Below, one piece after another: positions 8,684 to 17,366 of a stretch of 64,000 bases of DNA. The notes under the pieces are model-generated. The model worked only from the letters and a program-made list of their open reading frames with translations. It made no database searches and was not told the DNA's origin. The first letter of the stretch is position 1. Each line of letters begins with the position of its first letter. The translations under genes were made by a program, and so were the position numbers. The DNA comes from HGM13006 sp900757695 (GTDB lineage: Bacteria > Bacillota > Clostridia > Oscillospirales > Oscillospiraceae): positions 186,001-250,000 of the forward strand of contig CAUHNW010000001.1 of the NCBI GenBank assembly GCA_959607825.1, written 5' to 3'.

Positions 8684-8840
8684 GCAAAAAACTGGTCGCC
8701 TATTTTTCTGCCAGCGGCGTCACCAAAAAGGCCGCAGAGCGTCTTGCCAAAGCAGCAGGAGCAGATCTTTTTGAGATCCGTCCCACTGTTCCCTACACCC
8801 GGGCCGATCTGGACTGGATGAACCGTAAGAGCCGCAGCAG
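8680..8840 (+). pseudogene. N-terminal fragment of a BilS-like flavodoxin
   Basis: The sequence begins MSKKLVAYFSASGVTKKAAE with a GGAGG upstream. The SASGVTKK phosphate loop and the segment GADLFEIRPTVPYTRADLDW closely resemble the short stand-alone flavodoxins that accompany bilirubin reductase (BilS) and related OYE enzymes. Recognisable sequence ends at Lys-Ser-Arg-Ser near base 8840, and the frame then continues into the antisense of the Fe-S membrane gene. About two thirds of the flavodoxin is missing. The truncation point is directly against the 3' end of the convergent gene at 8853, suggesting a deletion that joined the two. Not expected to bind FMN. Confidence 0.68.
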
Positions 8841-8852
8841 GCTCCTCCCAAA

Positions 8853-9677
8853 TCATAATGCGTCCTTGGGGCACGCCTTGACACACTCCATGCAGAGGAT
8901 GCACTCCGTGCCATTTTTCCGTTTCCGGGTGTTGTCCGTTACATCCACCTCCATGGGGCAGACACGTTTGCATTTTCCGCAGGAAACGCATTTTTTCGGA
9001 TCACAGCGGATACGAAAGAGTGCAAAGTAGCTCATGGGCTTCAAAAAAACGGTAATGGGGCAGATATATTTGCAAAAGGCCCGGTTGTCCTTCCACGCAA
9101 AAGCCAGCACAATTCCGATGCCATAGTAGGCCGCATTTCCGATGATAAATGCCCAGAACATGATCTGTTCCAGATGCCCCACATGCAGGAGGAAGAGTGC
9201 CGCCACAAAGAGGAAAGATGCCGCAAAGGTGAAATATCGGATCCAGCCCAGCTTCTTTGGGGGCTTCCGGGGAACCGGATAGGGAAGAAAGTCCAGAACC
9301 ATTGCCGTCCAGCAGGCATAGCCGCACCAGCCCCGTCCAAACAGCAGCGGCCCAAAGATCTTTGCCACCGCATAATGGATGGTTGCCGCCTCAAAAACGC
9401 CGGTCAATAAATAGTACCAGAAGCCCTCGATCTGCATATTCTCCCTGCAAATGAGGCCAAGATACACCAGCATGTAAAGCCCCACCAGCAGCTGAACCAT
9501 GCGCCTTGCGTAAGGGCACTTCCGCTGGAACAGAAAGATCCCCAGGGAGAGCGCAATGCCAATGTAGCTGAAATTCAGCAGGTAGAACAGATTGTCCTTG
9601 ACCTGCCAAAGCACTACTGCAATGGTCTCAAATACCGCAAGCATAAGCAGCGGCAATATGTCATTCTTTTTCATCAT
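8853..9677 (-). CDS. NapH/CcoG-like membrane protein with two [4Fe-4S] ferredoxin motifs
   Basis: 274 residues with GGAGGCGGG before the start. Five hydrophobic segments are visible (about residues 8-27, 33-50, 62-78, 148-166 and 172-195). Between them lie GRGWCGYACW and, after the last, CKYICPI, the paired Cys motifs of NapH/RsxB/CcoG-type proteins. The C-terminal cytoplasmic tail has two four-cysteine sets: CVSCGKCKRVCP and CILCMECVKACP. Such proteins pass electrons between the membrane and soluble partners. It ends shortly after the last cysteine motif, so the C-terminus is short but plausibly complete. It faces the two flavoprotein fragments, which suggests a once larger redox locus. The exact electron donor and acceptor are unknown. 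Confidence 0.85.
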   Translation of the reverse strand: MMKKNDILPLLMLAVFETIAVVLWQVKDNLFYLLNFSYIGIALSLGIFLFQRKCPYARRMVQLLVGLYMLVYLGLICRENMQIEGFWYYLLTGVFEAATIHYAVAKIFGPLLFGRGWCGYACWTAMVLDFLPYPVPRKPPKKLGWIRYFTFAASFLFVAALFLLHVGHLEQIMFWAFIIGNAAYYGIGIVLAFAWKDNRAFCKYICPITVFLKPMSYFALFRIRCDPKKCVSCGKCKRVCPMEVDVTDNTRKRKNGTECILCMECVKACPKDAL

Positions 9678-9823
9678 GATCCCGCCTCCTCCGCTTCGCC
9701 GCAGTGCAGCTCAGCTCCCACAAAAATCATGCTTTGAGCCGTTCGCCCACCTGCTTCCAGTATAACGGGCCAACGGCATTTTGTCCACCATTGAACCGGG
9801 ACAACATTGGTTTTCCATAAAAA

Positions 9824-9850
9824 TCGTGCCGGAGATGTTCCCCGGCACGA
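9824..9850 (-). terminator. Rho-independent terminator
   Basis: TCGTGCCGG and CCGGCACGA form a perfect 9-bp stem with a 9-nt loop; read on the minus strand it is followed by TTTTTAT. No gene ends directly at it, so it may be a remnant of a lost gene or catch read-through from the left-pointing transporter. Confidence 0.6.
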
Positions 9851-9910
9851 CTTGGTACTTATTCTTTTTTGCTACCCCAACTATTGACGCAGAACCCAAA
9901 ATTCTTGATT

Positions 9911-9969
9911 TGTCACACTATTGTCACACTATCTTGTAACACTACCTGATAAAATGTGATACAAGATAG
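9911..9969. repeat. Three 11-bp direct repeats plus overlapping 10-bp inverted repeat
   Basis: TGTCACACTAT occurs at 9911-9921 and 9922-9932, and TGTAACACTAC at 9935-9945. CTATCTTGTA (9929-9938) and TACAAGATAG (9960-9969) form a perfect inverted repeat across the third copy. Tandem short repeats beside an inverted repeat are seen at recombinase arm sites and plasmid iterons; no integrase or replication gene is adjacent. Confidence 0.5.
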
Positions 9970-10211
9970 CACATAACACGCTCTTCGGTTTGTTATGTAA
10001 GTAATAAAGCTGCAATAAGGAGATAAGTAAAATAATAAGAAAAGTTATAAAAAGTAAGTAAAACGAAACGATTATGACATATTTTATATAAGAAAAGTTC
10101 CGTTGAGAATTGGTACCTCAACGGAACTCTGTACCATCTCAACACTATGGATATATCGGACAGTCCTTATAAATCAAGGATTTCTGCGTATTACTGGGTA
10201 CTTCCCTAACA

Positions 10212-10243
10212 GCAGAAGCCGCACCAAACGGTACGGCTTCTGC
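10212..10243 (-). terminator. Hairpin downstream of the GPH transporter
   Basis: GCAGAAGCCG and CGGCTTCTGC form a perfect 10-bp stem 34 nt past the transporter stop codon. The following T-run is weak, so termination efficiency is uncertain. Confidence 0.5.
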
Positions 10244-10276
10244 GTGTATGGGAAAAGAGGCTATGTCAGCCAATAA

Positions 10277-11671
10277 TCAGGATTCTGCTTCATGCCGCTG
10301 GGCCAGCGCTTCACGCACCTGCACGATCTCCTCCCGTTTGATGGGATACAGGAAGCACAGCAGGAACGCGACCAGGGCCAGGCAGCCCGGCATGGCAAAC
10401 CGGAGGATCGCCACACCGTTGGCCATGCTCTGGGTAACCTCACCCATAACAGGGCCCATGCCCTGGAAGCCGCAGAGCTTCAGGCCCCAGCCAGCAATGG
10501 TGGCTGCGCCGCCGGCAGCCAGCTTCATCAGGAAGGACACCACCGAGAACACGGTAGCATCGGTGCGCACATGGTTCTTGTACTCCAGCACGTCACAGAC
10601 CTCGAAGCACAGCTGGATGACATTGATCTGGAGCGCACCAACCAGCATATTGGAGAGCACCAGCACCACCAGGTAGGCCGGCAGGGAGATCCGGCCCATG
10701 AAGTAGCTGAGGGCCAGGGTGCCGATGTAGATGGGTGTACCTATGAGCATCACGGTCTTGCAGCTCTTCAGCTTGGTCAGCACATAGGGATAGAAGAACT
10801 GGCCGATGCAGGCGCCCACAGCCACCAGGGACACAGCCACGCCGGTGATGAGTCCTGGAGAGCCCAGGGAGTAGGTCACATAGTAGGTATTGAGCATCTC
10901 GCAGAGGATGCTGTTGAAGGTGAAGAACAGCTGCACCAGCATGACCACCAGCAGGGCCCGGTTGCCCCGGAGCACATTGAGGAAATCCTTCCAGGCAGAG
11001 CCCTTTTTCTTCTCGGGCTGGGGCTGGACGGCCTTTTCCTTGCAGCCGAAGAAGGAGAACAGTGCCGTCACAATGGCGATGGCGCCGATGATGATGGCGG
11101 TGGTGCTGTAGCCCTTCTGGTCCCCCAGGGTCGCAGTCATATAGCCCAGCAGCAGGGGCATGGCGAAGGCCGGGATACGGGCAGCGATCCGGGACCAGGC
11201 GGTTACCGAGGCCCGCTCCTGGGGATCGTTGGACATGGCGCCCACCATACCGAAGTAGGGCACCTCCACCACGGTGTAGCACATGCCGTAGAGGATATAC
11301 ACGATGGTGTAGTAGACCATCTTCCCAGTGGTACCCAGAGGCGGCACCGAGAACAGCGCCACAAACAGAATTGCCATGGGGATGATGGACCCGATGAAGT
11401 AGGGCCGGTACTTGCCCCAGCGGGTGTTGGTGTGGTCCGCGATGGTGCCCAGAATCGGATCGTTGATGGCGTCCCAGATACGGGCAAGCATCATCATGGT
11501 TCCCACAAAGGCGGTGCTGACGCCGCCCACAGACATCAGGAAAATCATGCAGTAGCTGTTGAAGATCGTCTGGAATCCATTCTCACCGGCATAGCCGATG
11601 GAATAGCACAGCTTTCCCCAGACGCCAATCTTGTCTTTCTCCGCAACGGCGGATTTCTCTTGGGTTTTCAT
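10277..11671 (-). CDS. GPH-family (MFS) cation symporter, probably for a glycoside
   Basis: 464 residues from an ATG with TGGAGG upstream. About twelve hydrophobic segments are visible. The N-terminal KLCYSIGYAGENGFQTIFNSY, the segment RIWDAINDPILGTIADHTNTRWGKYRPY (residues 65-95) and the second-half loop are the hallmark of glycoside-pentoside-hexuronide:cation symporters (MelB/YihO group); the conserved Asp-Ala-x-Asn-Asp-Pro is present. These carry sugars or sugar conjugates with Na+ or H+. It is divergent from AraC2, whose start is 254 nt away, and is probably activated by it. No glycosidase is adjacent; uptake of a glycosylated plant or host compound would fit but is inference. Confidence 0.88.
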   Translation of the reverse strand: MKTQEKSAVAEKDKIGVWGKLCYSIGYAGENGFQTIFNSYCMIFLMSVGGVSTAFVGTMMMLARIWDAINDPILGTIADHTNTRWGKYRPYFIGSIIPMAILFVALFSVPPLGTTGKMVYYTIVYILYGMCYTVVEVPYFGMVGAMSNDPQERASVTAWSRIAARIPAFAMPLLLGYMTATLGDQKGYSTTAIIIGAIAIVTALFSFFGCKEKAVQPQPEKKKGSAWKDFLNVLRGNRALLVVMLVQLFFTFNSILCEMLNTYYVTYSLGSPGLITGVAVSLVAVGACIGQFFYPYVLTKLKSCKTVMLIGTPIYIGTLALSYFMGRISLPAYLVVLVLSNMLVGALQINVIQLCFEVCDVLEYKNHVRTDATVFSVVSFLMKLAAGGAATIAGWGLKLCGFQGMGPVMGEVTQSMANGVAILRFAMPGCLALVAFLLCFLYPIKREEIVQVREALAQRHEAES

Positions 11672-11811
11672 AATAACCTCCATGTTCCGGTCCATGCCGG
11701 AATCGTTCCAAAATCAGTGAGTCATTTCACTAAGAAGGTATTATAAAAAACCTCACTATCTATTGCAATTTGCGTTCCTGTTTCTTAATTTGTAGAATTC
11801 AGGAAAAGTTA

Positions 11812-11849
11812 TTTTGTACTATTCGCAAATTTTGTACATGATTTTGCAA
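11812..11849. promoter_or_regulatory. Direct repeats in the GPH transporter/AraC2 divergent region
   Basis: TTCGCAA (11822-11828) and TTTGCAA (11843-11849) lie 21 nt apart, two helical turns as in AraC operators, interleaved with two copies of TTTTGTAC (11812-11819 and 11830-11837). Similar TTYGCAA elements occur upstream of AraC4/SBP5, whose regulator resembles AraC2. Probable AraC2 binding region. Confidence 0.45.
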
Positions 11850-11925
11850 TATCCTCGTTGCGTTTTTCCGCTGTGCTCTGTAAAATAGAGGCAAAACGGT
11901 TTGTCGATCTGTGATGGGAGGAACT

Positions 11926-13140
11926 ATGCTATATTTGTGCGCTGACCCTTCGGCGACCCAGCCCGCCCCACTGGGCCAATGTCTGGACACTATCCTGTTG
12001 AGTCCGGACGCCGGAGCCTGCTTTGACTATCTGGAAGAACAGGGCCTACTTCTGGGCAACGGCGGCTTTCTTTTGACCCTGCTATGTCCCCGGGAGGGTC
12101 TGGTTCTGCCGGGCCAGGAGAGCTTCTGTGCCGATGTGGCCAGGGCTTTTCGGACACATCTTCCCCATCGACAGTCCCTGGTATCTCTCACTGGCGGAGA
12201 TGTGTACGGTCTGCTGGCCTTTCCGCGGCTGTGCCTTGAAAAGCCCCTCTCTTCCGAGGCCGCCCAAGGATTAAATAAAGGCCTAATCTCCCTGTATCAG
12301 TCTCTCTCCGCCGAGTCTCCCCTGCTGACACTGCAAAGCCCGGTGTTCTATGGAGAACAGACCATCTGGCAGGCGGCCCTGGCTCTTCGGCGGGCGAAGG
12401 CCTACCACGCCTTTCGCCAGACTCGGACGGGGCTAATCCCGGTCTCCCTGGAGCCAGAGGACGGTCTATCCCAAGCTCTGGCGGATTATCAGGCTCTGGC
12501 AGGCCAGGTGGTCTCGGAGTTGGGCGGTCCCCACGCCGACACAAAAAAGCTGTCCGTTCACATTCTGGAGGAGATTCTGGCCCACAGTATCGCGTCTCTG
12601 GATTCCGTAGGCCAGCAATACCGACTGTTCCTACACTGCTTCTCCCAGACGCTGATCCGAACCGCCTCGATTAGCACGAGCGCTCTCCAGGAAAACCAGC
12701 ACCTATCCCACACCGTTTTGACCACTGACCGGGCGCTTCTGGATGCTCTGCGGATGCTGCTGGACCAAGTATACGGCTCTATGCACCACCGGCTGGACCA
12801 CGAGATCCGGGGCAAAATGCTAGAGATCCGCCAGTACATCGACGAGAACATTCCAAACTATGAGCTGTCCATCCGCTTTTTGAGTGAGCGCTTCCAGTTA
12901 ACTCCTGCTCGACTCAATGCTAACTTCAAAAAGTATTATGGAGAACAGCTCAGCCGCTATCTCCGCATGGCACGGTTCCGTTATGCCCAGGGGCTGATCC
13001 TGGCCCACGAGGACTGGACCATGACCCAGGTTGCCGCCGCGGCGGGCTACAGCGATATCTCCACCATGTACCGGGTCTTTCAGGTAGAAGCTGGTGTTAC
13101 ACCAGCCCGGCTACGGTCGGCTCAAGAAACAGGGGAATAA
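11926..13140 (+). CDS. AraC-family transcriptional regulator AraC2
   Basis: 404 residues from an ATG with GGGAGG upstream. The C-terminal 110 residues hold the double helix-turn-helix: RQYIDENIPNYELSIRFLSERFQLT then PARLNANFKKYYGEQLSRYL, and EDWTMTQVAAAAGYSDISTMYRVFQVEAGVTPARLR. The N-terminus (MLYLCADPSATQP, then GLLLGNGGFLLTLL) matches that of AraC4 at 39.2 kb, so both belong to one subfamily with a 300-residue soluble sensor region of unknown ligand. Divergent from the GPH transporter, which it presumably activates. It is the last gene before the recombinase element. Confidence 0.9.
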   Translation: MLYLCADPSATQPAPLGQCLDTILLSPDAGACFDYLEEQGLLLGNGGFLLTLLCPREGLVLPGQESFCADVARAFRTHLPHRQSLVSLTGGDVYGLLAFPRLCLEKPLSSEAAQGLNKGLISLYQSLSAESPLLTLQSPVFYGEQTIWQAALALRRAKAYHAFRQTRTGLIPVSLEPEDGLSQALADYQALAGQVVSELGGPHADTKKLSVHILEEILAHSIASLDSVGQQYRLFLHCFSQTLIRTASISTSALQENQHLSHTVLTTDRALLDALRMLLDQVYGSMHHRLDHEIRGKMLEIRQYIDENIPNYELSIRFLSERFQLTPARLNANFKKYYGEQLSRYLRMARFRYAQGLILAHEDWTMTQVAAAAGYSDISTMYRVFQVEAGVTPARLRSAQETGE

Positions 13141-13141
13141 C

Positions 13142-13245
13142 TGTCGGCCATAGCCGCTAGGGATGCTTCGTCTGCATGATAATGACTCCCAACATAAATG
13201 CCGCATCCGCTTCCTAGAACAACCAAAACTGGAGTCAATCCAAAG
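13142..13245 (-). pseudogene. Possible alpha/beta-hydrolase N-terminal remnant
   Basis: One minus-strand frame reads TPVLVVLGSGCGIYVGSHYH followed by ADEASLAAMADSYSPV and a stop. This resembles the leader and first residues of Clostridia membrane-anchored alpha/beta hydrolases (GVYVGDYYHADE-type). No start or downstream hydrolase sequence is present. Weak, composition-based evidence. Confidence 0.2.
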
Positions 13246-13272
13246 TCTATTAAATACCTGATAGTATACTGA

Positions 13273-13320
13273 AGCCAGAAAAAACGTAGCTTATTCTGCT
13301 ACGCTTTTCTCTGGCTTTTA
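13273..13320. terminator. Terminator of the recombinase operon
   Basis: A two-part stem (GCCAGA with TCTGGC, CGTAGC with GCTACG) lies 7 nt past the stop of the recombinase at 13327, with A and T runs on both sides. It can act for both strands. Confidence 0.75.
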
Positions 13321-13326
13321 TTAATG

Positions 13327-14955
13327 TTAGTGTGCTATTGTTTGCTCGATTTGACCGCCGCCGCGTAAAAACACGATGATTTTTTCTGCAGATACGACCC
13401 TGACCGTATCTACCAATTGACGGATAAGCCCCTCATTCCATTCGGTAATTTCGGCAGATGCTTCCTCCATCGCTGTGGCGGCATATGTTATACGTTGAAC
13501 TGCCTGGTTGTTGGTTTTGCGTTGTTCTTGGATGAAGGACCGTTTTTCTTTCAGTGCAGCCACTTCGTCCATGATGGCCTTGAGCTGAGATGTATAGGCA
13601 GAAGCATCCTCTGCACGGGCAGCCTGCGCAACCAGTTCCCGTGTTTGATCATTTAGTTCCTCCAGCCGGCGCTCAATATCCGCAAGGCTCATACTCTCAC
13701 CAGGGATCGGAGCCAGTTCCAATTCCATTGCTCCTGTGATTTCCCGAATCAGCTCTCGCTTATCGCTCATAGCTGAATTGATGGCAGACAAAATCGCTTG
13801 ATGAAGCTGCTTCTCATCCAGTGTTGGCGAGTTATGACAGTATTTTTTCCCGTAGTCCAGTCGACTGACGCAGCGCCATACCACCCGTTTTTTCCCGTTA
13901 CTCACCCAGGTGCAGCGACGGTAAAGTGTACCGCATTCTCCGCAGACCAGCCGTTCAGACAGAGCGTATTTGCTGGCGTAGCAGCTTTTTCCTGTGGGTG
14001 CATATTTTTTTGAAGGACTTTTCGCCGAATTACGCCGTGCAAGTTCCGCTTGCGCCGCTTGGAATGTATCTCGGTCAATGATCCCTTCGTGATGATCCTG
14101 AATCAAGTACATAGGAAACTGTCCTGTATTTTTGATTACCTTTCTGCTGATACAGTCACTGATGAATGTTTTTTGGAGCAGTACATCTCCACAGTATTTC
14201 TCATTGGTCAGGATACTCCGTATGGCTGTGATGCTCCATCCTTTTTTACCATACACATTGGGGATCCCCTCAGTTTCCAGCGTGTTCTTTATCATGCGGA
14301 GGCTGTCACCCAGAAGATACTGACGGAAGATCTTTTTTACAACCTCCGCCTGCTGCGGGATGATCATGGGCTGCCCATCCGGGCCTTTCTCAAAGGCATA
14401 CAGGTGGGTGTATTGTATAGATACCCTCCCCTCCCGCATAGCCTGCCGCTTGCCCCATCGGACATTGGCGCTGATACTCTCGCTCTCTGCCTGAGCAAAG
14501 GCACCCAGCATTGTAATCAGCAGTTCACTGTCTGCCTCCAGCGTATTGATGTTCTCCTTCTCAAATATCACTGCGATCCCCAGCTCCCGCAGGGCTCGAA
14601 TGTAGTTGAGACAATCTACGGTGTTTCGGGCAAAGCGGGAGATAGACTTCGTCAGGATGATGTCGATCTTTTTCTGCTTACAGAGATGAATCATTCTTAG
14701 AAACTCCGGACGTTTTCGGGCAGAGGTACCTGTGATTCCTTCATCGGCAAAAATCCCAGCCATGGTCCATTCCCGGTTGGACATGATCTTATCGGTGTAG
14801 TAGGTACGTTGGGCCTCGTAACTGCTGAGCTGTTCTTCTTCATCGGTAGACACACGGCAGTATGCAGCAACGCGCTTCTGGCGTTGAACAGTCTTATTCT
14901 GGGCCATCTCAGGTTTGGCCGGAATGACAATGACCTTGGCTGGAGAATCCTTCAT
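13327..14955 (-). CDS. Large serine recombinase 1
   Basis: 542 residues. The resolvase domain starts RVAAYCRVSTDEEEQLSSYEAQ (residues 29-50), where the serine in RVST is the nucleophile, and includes MAGIFADEGITGTSARKRPEF and LTKSISRFARNTVD with catalytic arginines. A recombinase domain follows, then a zinc ribbon CGECGTLYRRC...CHNSP (around residues 335-375) and a C-terminal coiled coil. This is the architecture of large serine integrases/transposases (TnpX, CcrAB, phiC31 groups) that cut and rejoin DNA at short att cores without host factors. Last gene of the recombinase operon, 6 nt after the recombinase-like gene. Confidence 0.93.
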   Translation of the reverse strand: MKDSPAKVIVIPAKPEMAQNKTVQRQKRVAAYCRVSTDEEEQLSSYEAQRTYYTDKIMSNREWTMAGIFADEGITGTSARKRPEFLRMIHLCKQKKIDIILTKSISRFARNTVDCLNYIRALRELGIAVIFEKENINTLEADSELLITMLGAFAQAESESISANVRWGKRQAMREGRVSIQYTHLYAFEKGPDGQPMIIPQQAEVVKKIFRQYLLGDSLRMIKNTLETEGIPNVYGKKGWSITAIRSILTNEKYCGDVLLQKTFISDCISRKVIKNTGQFPMYLIQDHHEGIIDRDTFQAAQAELARRNSAKSPSKKYAPTGKSCYASKYALSERLVCGECGTLYRRCTWVSNGKKRVVWRCVSRLDYGKKYCHNSPTLDEKQLHQAILSAINSAMSDKRELIREITGAMELELAPIPGESMSLADIERRLEELNDQTRELVAQAARAEDASAYTSQLKAIMDEVAALKEKRSFIQEQRKTNNQAVQRITYAATAMEEASAEITEWNEGLIRQLVDTVRVVSAEKIIVFLRGGGQIEQTIAH

Positions 14956-14961
14956 AAGAAA

Positions 14962-15699
14962 TCACCTCGCTATCATTTGATGATTTTTTAACTCCAGGCA
15001 AATTGCGCCGTTCCCTTGGATATGAATCGCTGCCACAGTGCTTTTCAGCAGTTCTGCATCCAGTGTTTCCATTGGCTCTGCGGCGGCGAAGATCCGCTTG
15101 AGCCGTTCTGTCTCATATTCCGCCGAACCAATCTGGTCATACCGGGCGGCGGCAAGTTTGAAAACCAAATCACGGGCTGAATCTTCGTCAACAGGCTGTA
15201 TTGCCAGGATTTTATCCAGCTGCGCCTTGAGATCGACACACGAATCATTTACCATTTGGGCTGGCTGGATATGCAGCTTTTCCGGTCTCCCAATCAGGCT
15301 GTTTAGCAGGTCCAGCACCTGTTGTTCTGTGGAGTGCGTAGCCGTGTGGCCACTGAGTTGGCGAATGACCTTTTGCGCTGCTGTTTTCTGAATGGGAACT
15401 TGCCTGGAGGTTCGTATCCGCAGCGCTGCTTCCATATCCGCCTGCGAGATGATCGCGGGGTATTCGTTTTCGCCGGCATACCGCTGATCAGCCAAAATAC
15501 GTGCAACCATGTTCTTGTTCCAGGCCTTATCCTGGTCATAAGATATGTCCTGCGCACATAACGAGTTGACAAGGGTGCTGAAAGAAGCACCCGCAATGTA
15601 CTGCTGGAAAATATATTGAACAGTCTCGGCCTCCTGGGGATGAATCACCACACGGCCCATCTCCATACGATAGCCAAAAGGCTGCTTTCGGTTTCCCAT
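14962..15699 (-). CDS. Recombinase-domain protein lacking the catalytic domain
   Basis: 245 residues starting MGNRKQPFGYRMEMGRVVIH. It aligns with the middle recombinase domain of the flanking proteins (PFGYRMEMGRVVIHPQEAETVQYIFQQYIAG, then KNMVARILADQRYAGENEYP) but has no N-terminal resolvase domain and no catalytic serine. The remainder is helical and could mediate protein contacts. The ATG overlaps the stop codon of recombinase 2 by one base, which indicates coupled translation and a functional gene rather than a random fragment. It may be an accessory subunit of the recombinase complex, as in other three-recombinase operons of Clostridia. Role not established. Confidence 0.8.
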   Translation of the reverse strand: MGNRKQPFGYRMEMGRVVIHPQEAETVQYIFQQYIAGASFSTLVNSLCAQDISYDQDKAWNKNMVARILADQRYAGENEYPAIISQADMEAALRIRTSRQVPIQKTAAQKVIRQLSGHTATHSTEQQVLDLLNSLIGRPEKLHIQPAQMVNDSCVDLKAQLDKILAIQPVDEDSARDLVFKLAAARYDQIGSAEYETERLKRIFAAAEPMETLDAELLKSTVAAIHIQGNGAICLELKNHQMIAR

Positions 15700-17288
15700 C
15701 AGCGCACTGTCCTCTCAATCGTCTCGGCCAGTTCCAGTCCATTTTTAAGGCGAAACTGGATATGGGTATTGCTGTCCACAATGATTTTGTCTACCAGTTC
15801 ATCGAAGATTACTGCATCAAAGGATTCCAGAATGTCCGGCCCAGCTTCAAAGACTTCCAGCAGATCCTGCGTCTGCGTCAGGGTCCCGTCGCCATTCTGA
15901 TCCAGCAAGCGACCCTTTTGGCGTTTGGCTTCACGGAGCTGCTGGGCCAACTCATTGCTCTGATAAATAAAAATGTCAGGATCAATGAGGCCCTGCTGCT
16001 TGAGCTGGGTCAGCATTTGATTCTGACTGGACAAATCTGATATTTTCTTGTTGAGTTCAATGACATCCTCGCTCCACAGCATACGGCGGCTGCGGATGGT
16101 CTGGATGTGAGTGATCATTTCTTCGAGGATGGCAGACCCCTGGTGCTTCAACTTATAGTAGAGGCGGAGAAATGCGGCGTAAATCTCTTTTTCTGCAACC
16201 GGTTTTACAGAACACAAGTTTTTGCTTTCATCATGCTTCGTGCAAACCCAGTAATTCGTTTGATTTACAGACTTATATCTAAAAATCGCACCACAGCATC
16301 TGCAGTATACTTTTCCGGACAAAGGCTTTTCAGCTTGTGCTTTCACCGCCTGCTGCGGCAATCGTTTCTTTCTAAGCACCTGCGCTTGATCAAACATCTC
16401 TTGCGGAATAATCGGGCTGTTGCTCCCTTCCACAAAATACATCTGCCGCTCTCCCCGGTTTCTTTTCTTTGCAGTCGGAAAGGTGTCCGTAGTATATCGC
16501 TTCTGCAGAAGGGCATTCCCAGCATATCTCTCATTTTTCAAGATATAATCAACGATTTCCCGACGCCATTCTTTCTGCAAAACGCCATGCTCATTTAACG
16601 AAGCCGCTATCTCTCTGGAATTCTTTCCATTCAAATACGCGAAATAGATACCTCGTATGACCTCCGCCTCATCCTGATGGATTTCAAGTTTCCCCTTCAC
16701 CAAGTCAAATCCCAGCGGAGCATTGTACGTGTTGAAGGTTCCATCCTGCATCCGCTTCTGGTAGCTCCAGCGCATATTTCCCGAGATGCTTTCGCTTTCC
16801 GCCTGCGCAAAGGACGCAAACAGGGCGGTCATCATTTCGCCAGACATGACTGCGGTGTCAATATTCTCCTTTTCAAATTGAACACTGACACCCAGCAGCT
16901 TCAGTTCCCGAAGAGCCTCCAAACACTCCTTTGTGTTCCGGGCAAACCGGGAGATGGACTTGACCAGGATGCGGTCAATCAGCCCCCTGCGGCAATCAGA
17001 GAGAAGCCGCTGAAAGTCGCTTCTCTTTTCTGCCGAGGTGCCGGTGATACCCTCATCCGCATATATGTCCACCATGCTCCAGTTCTCCTTGCCGGAGATC
17101 AAGGTAGTATAGTAGCGGTTCTGAGCGGCAAAGGAATTGAGCTGATCGTCGGAGGCGGAACTGACACGGGCATAGGCTGCGACCCGCAGCTTGGTATCCT
17201 GATGCGCTTTGGTGGGTTCAATCGTGATGACCCGGTATTGCTTATCCTGTAGTGCCAGGTTGCCATCTGTCTGCGTGCGTTTTTTCAT
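15699..17288 (-). CDS. Large serine recombinase 2
   Basis: 529 residues with GGAGGTGG upstream of the ATG. The resolvase domain includes RVAAYARVSSASDDQLNSFA with the nucleophile serine, DIYADEGITGTSAEKRSDF and RILVKSISRFARNTKE. A recombinase domain (PLGFDLVKGKLEIHQDEAEVIRGIYFAYLNG) and a zinc ribbon CRCCGAIFRYK...CTKHDESKNLC follow, then a coiled-coil segment (ELNKKISDLSSQNQMLTQLKQQ). It is clearly related to recombinase 1 but not identical, suggesting two catalytic subunits that act together or on different sites. First large gene after the small protein at 17367-17516. Confidence 0.93.
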   Translation of the reverse strand: MKKRTQTDGNLALQDKQYRVITIEPTKAHQDTKLRVAAYARVSSASDDQLNSFAAQNRYYTTLISGKENWSMVDIYADEGITGTSAEKRSDFQRLLSDCRRGLIDRILVKSISRFARNTKECLEALRELKLLGVSVQFEKENIDTAVMSGEMMTALFASFAQAESESISGNMRWSYQKRMQDGTFNTYNAPLGFDLVKGKLEIHQDEAEVIRGIYFAYLNGKNSREIAASLNEHGVLQKEWRREIVDYILKNERYAGNALLQKRYTTDTFPTAKKRNRGERQMYFVEGSNSPIIPQEMFDQAQVLRKKRLPQQAVKAQAEKPLSGKVYCRCCGAIFRYKSVNQTNYWVCTKHDESKNLCSVKPVAEKEIYAAFLRLYYKLKHQGSAILEEMITHIQTIRSRRMLWSEDVIELNKKISDLSSQNQMLTQLKQQGLIDPDIFIYQSNELAQQLREAKRQKGRLLDQNGDGTLTQTQDLLEVFEAGPDILESFDAVIFDELVDKIIVDSNTHIQFRLKNGLELAETIERTVR

Positions 17289-17366
17289 GTCAGTTCCACC
17301 TCCTTATCAGTGACACACATTACCACAAAACTTCCGGAATAGCCATACAGCAAAAGCACTGAAAAC

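Larger units (their letters stand above)
9678..10276. other. AT-rich gene-free stretch with repeats and hairpins
   Basis: No supported gene in about 600 bases. It contains a minus-strand terminator (9824-9850), a repeat cluster (9911-9969), an AT-rich tract (about 9,990-10,090), a perfect 12-bp hairpin (AGTTCCGTTGAG and its complement, 10096-10128) and a terminator-like hairpin (10212-10243). Composition differs sharply from the GC-rich neighbours, consistent with a decayed integration site or acquired fragment. Confidence 0.5.

Noticed and set aside
9711..9899. 62-codon minus-strand frame
   Set aside because: It crosses the terminator hairpin at 9824-9850 and has no start signal.
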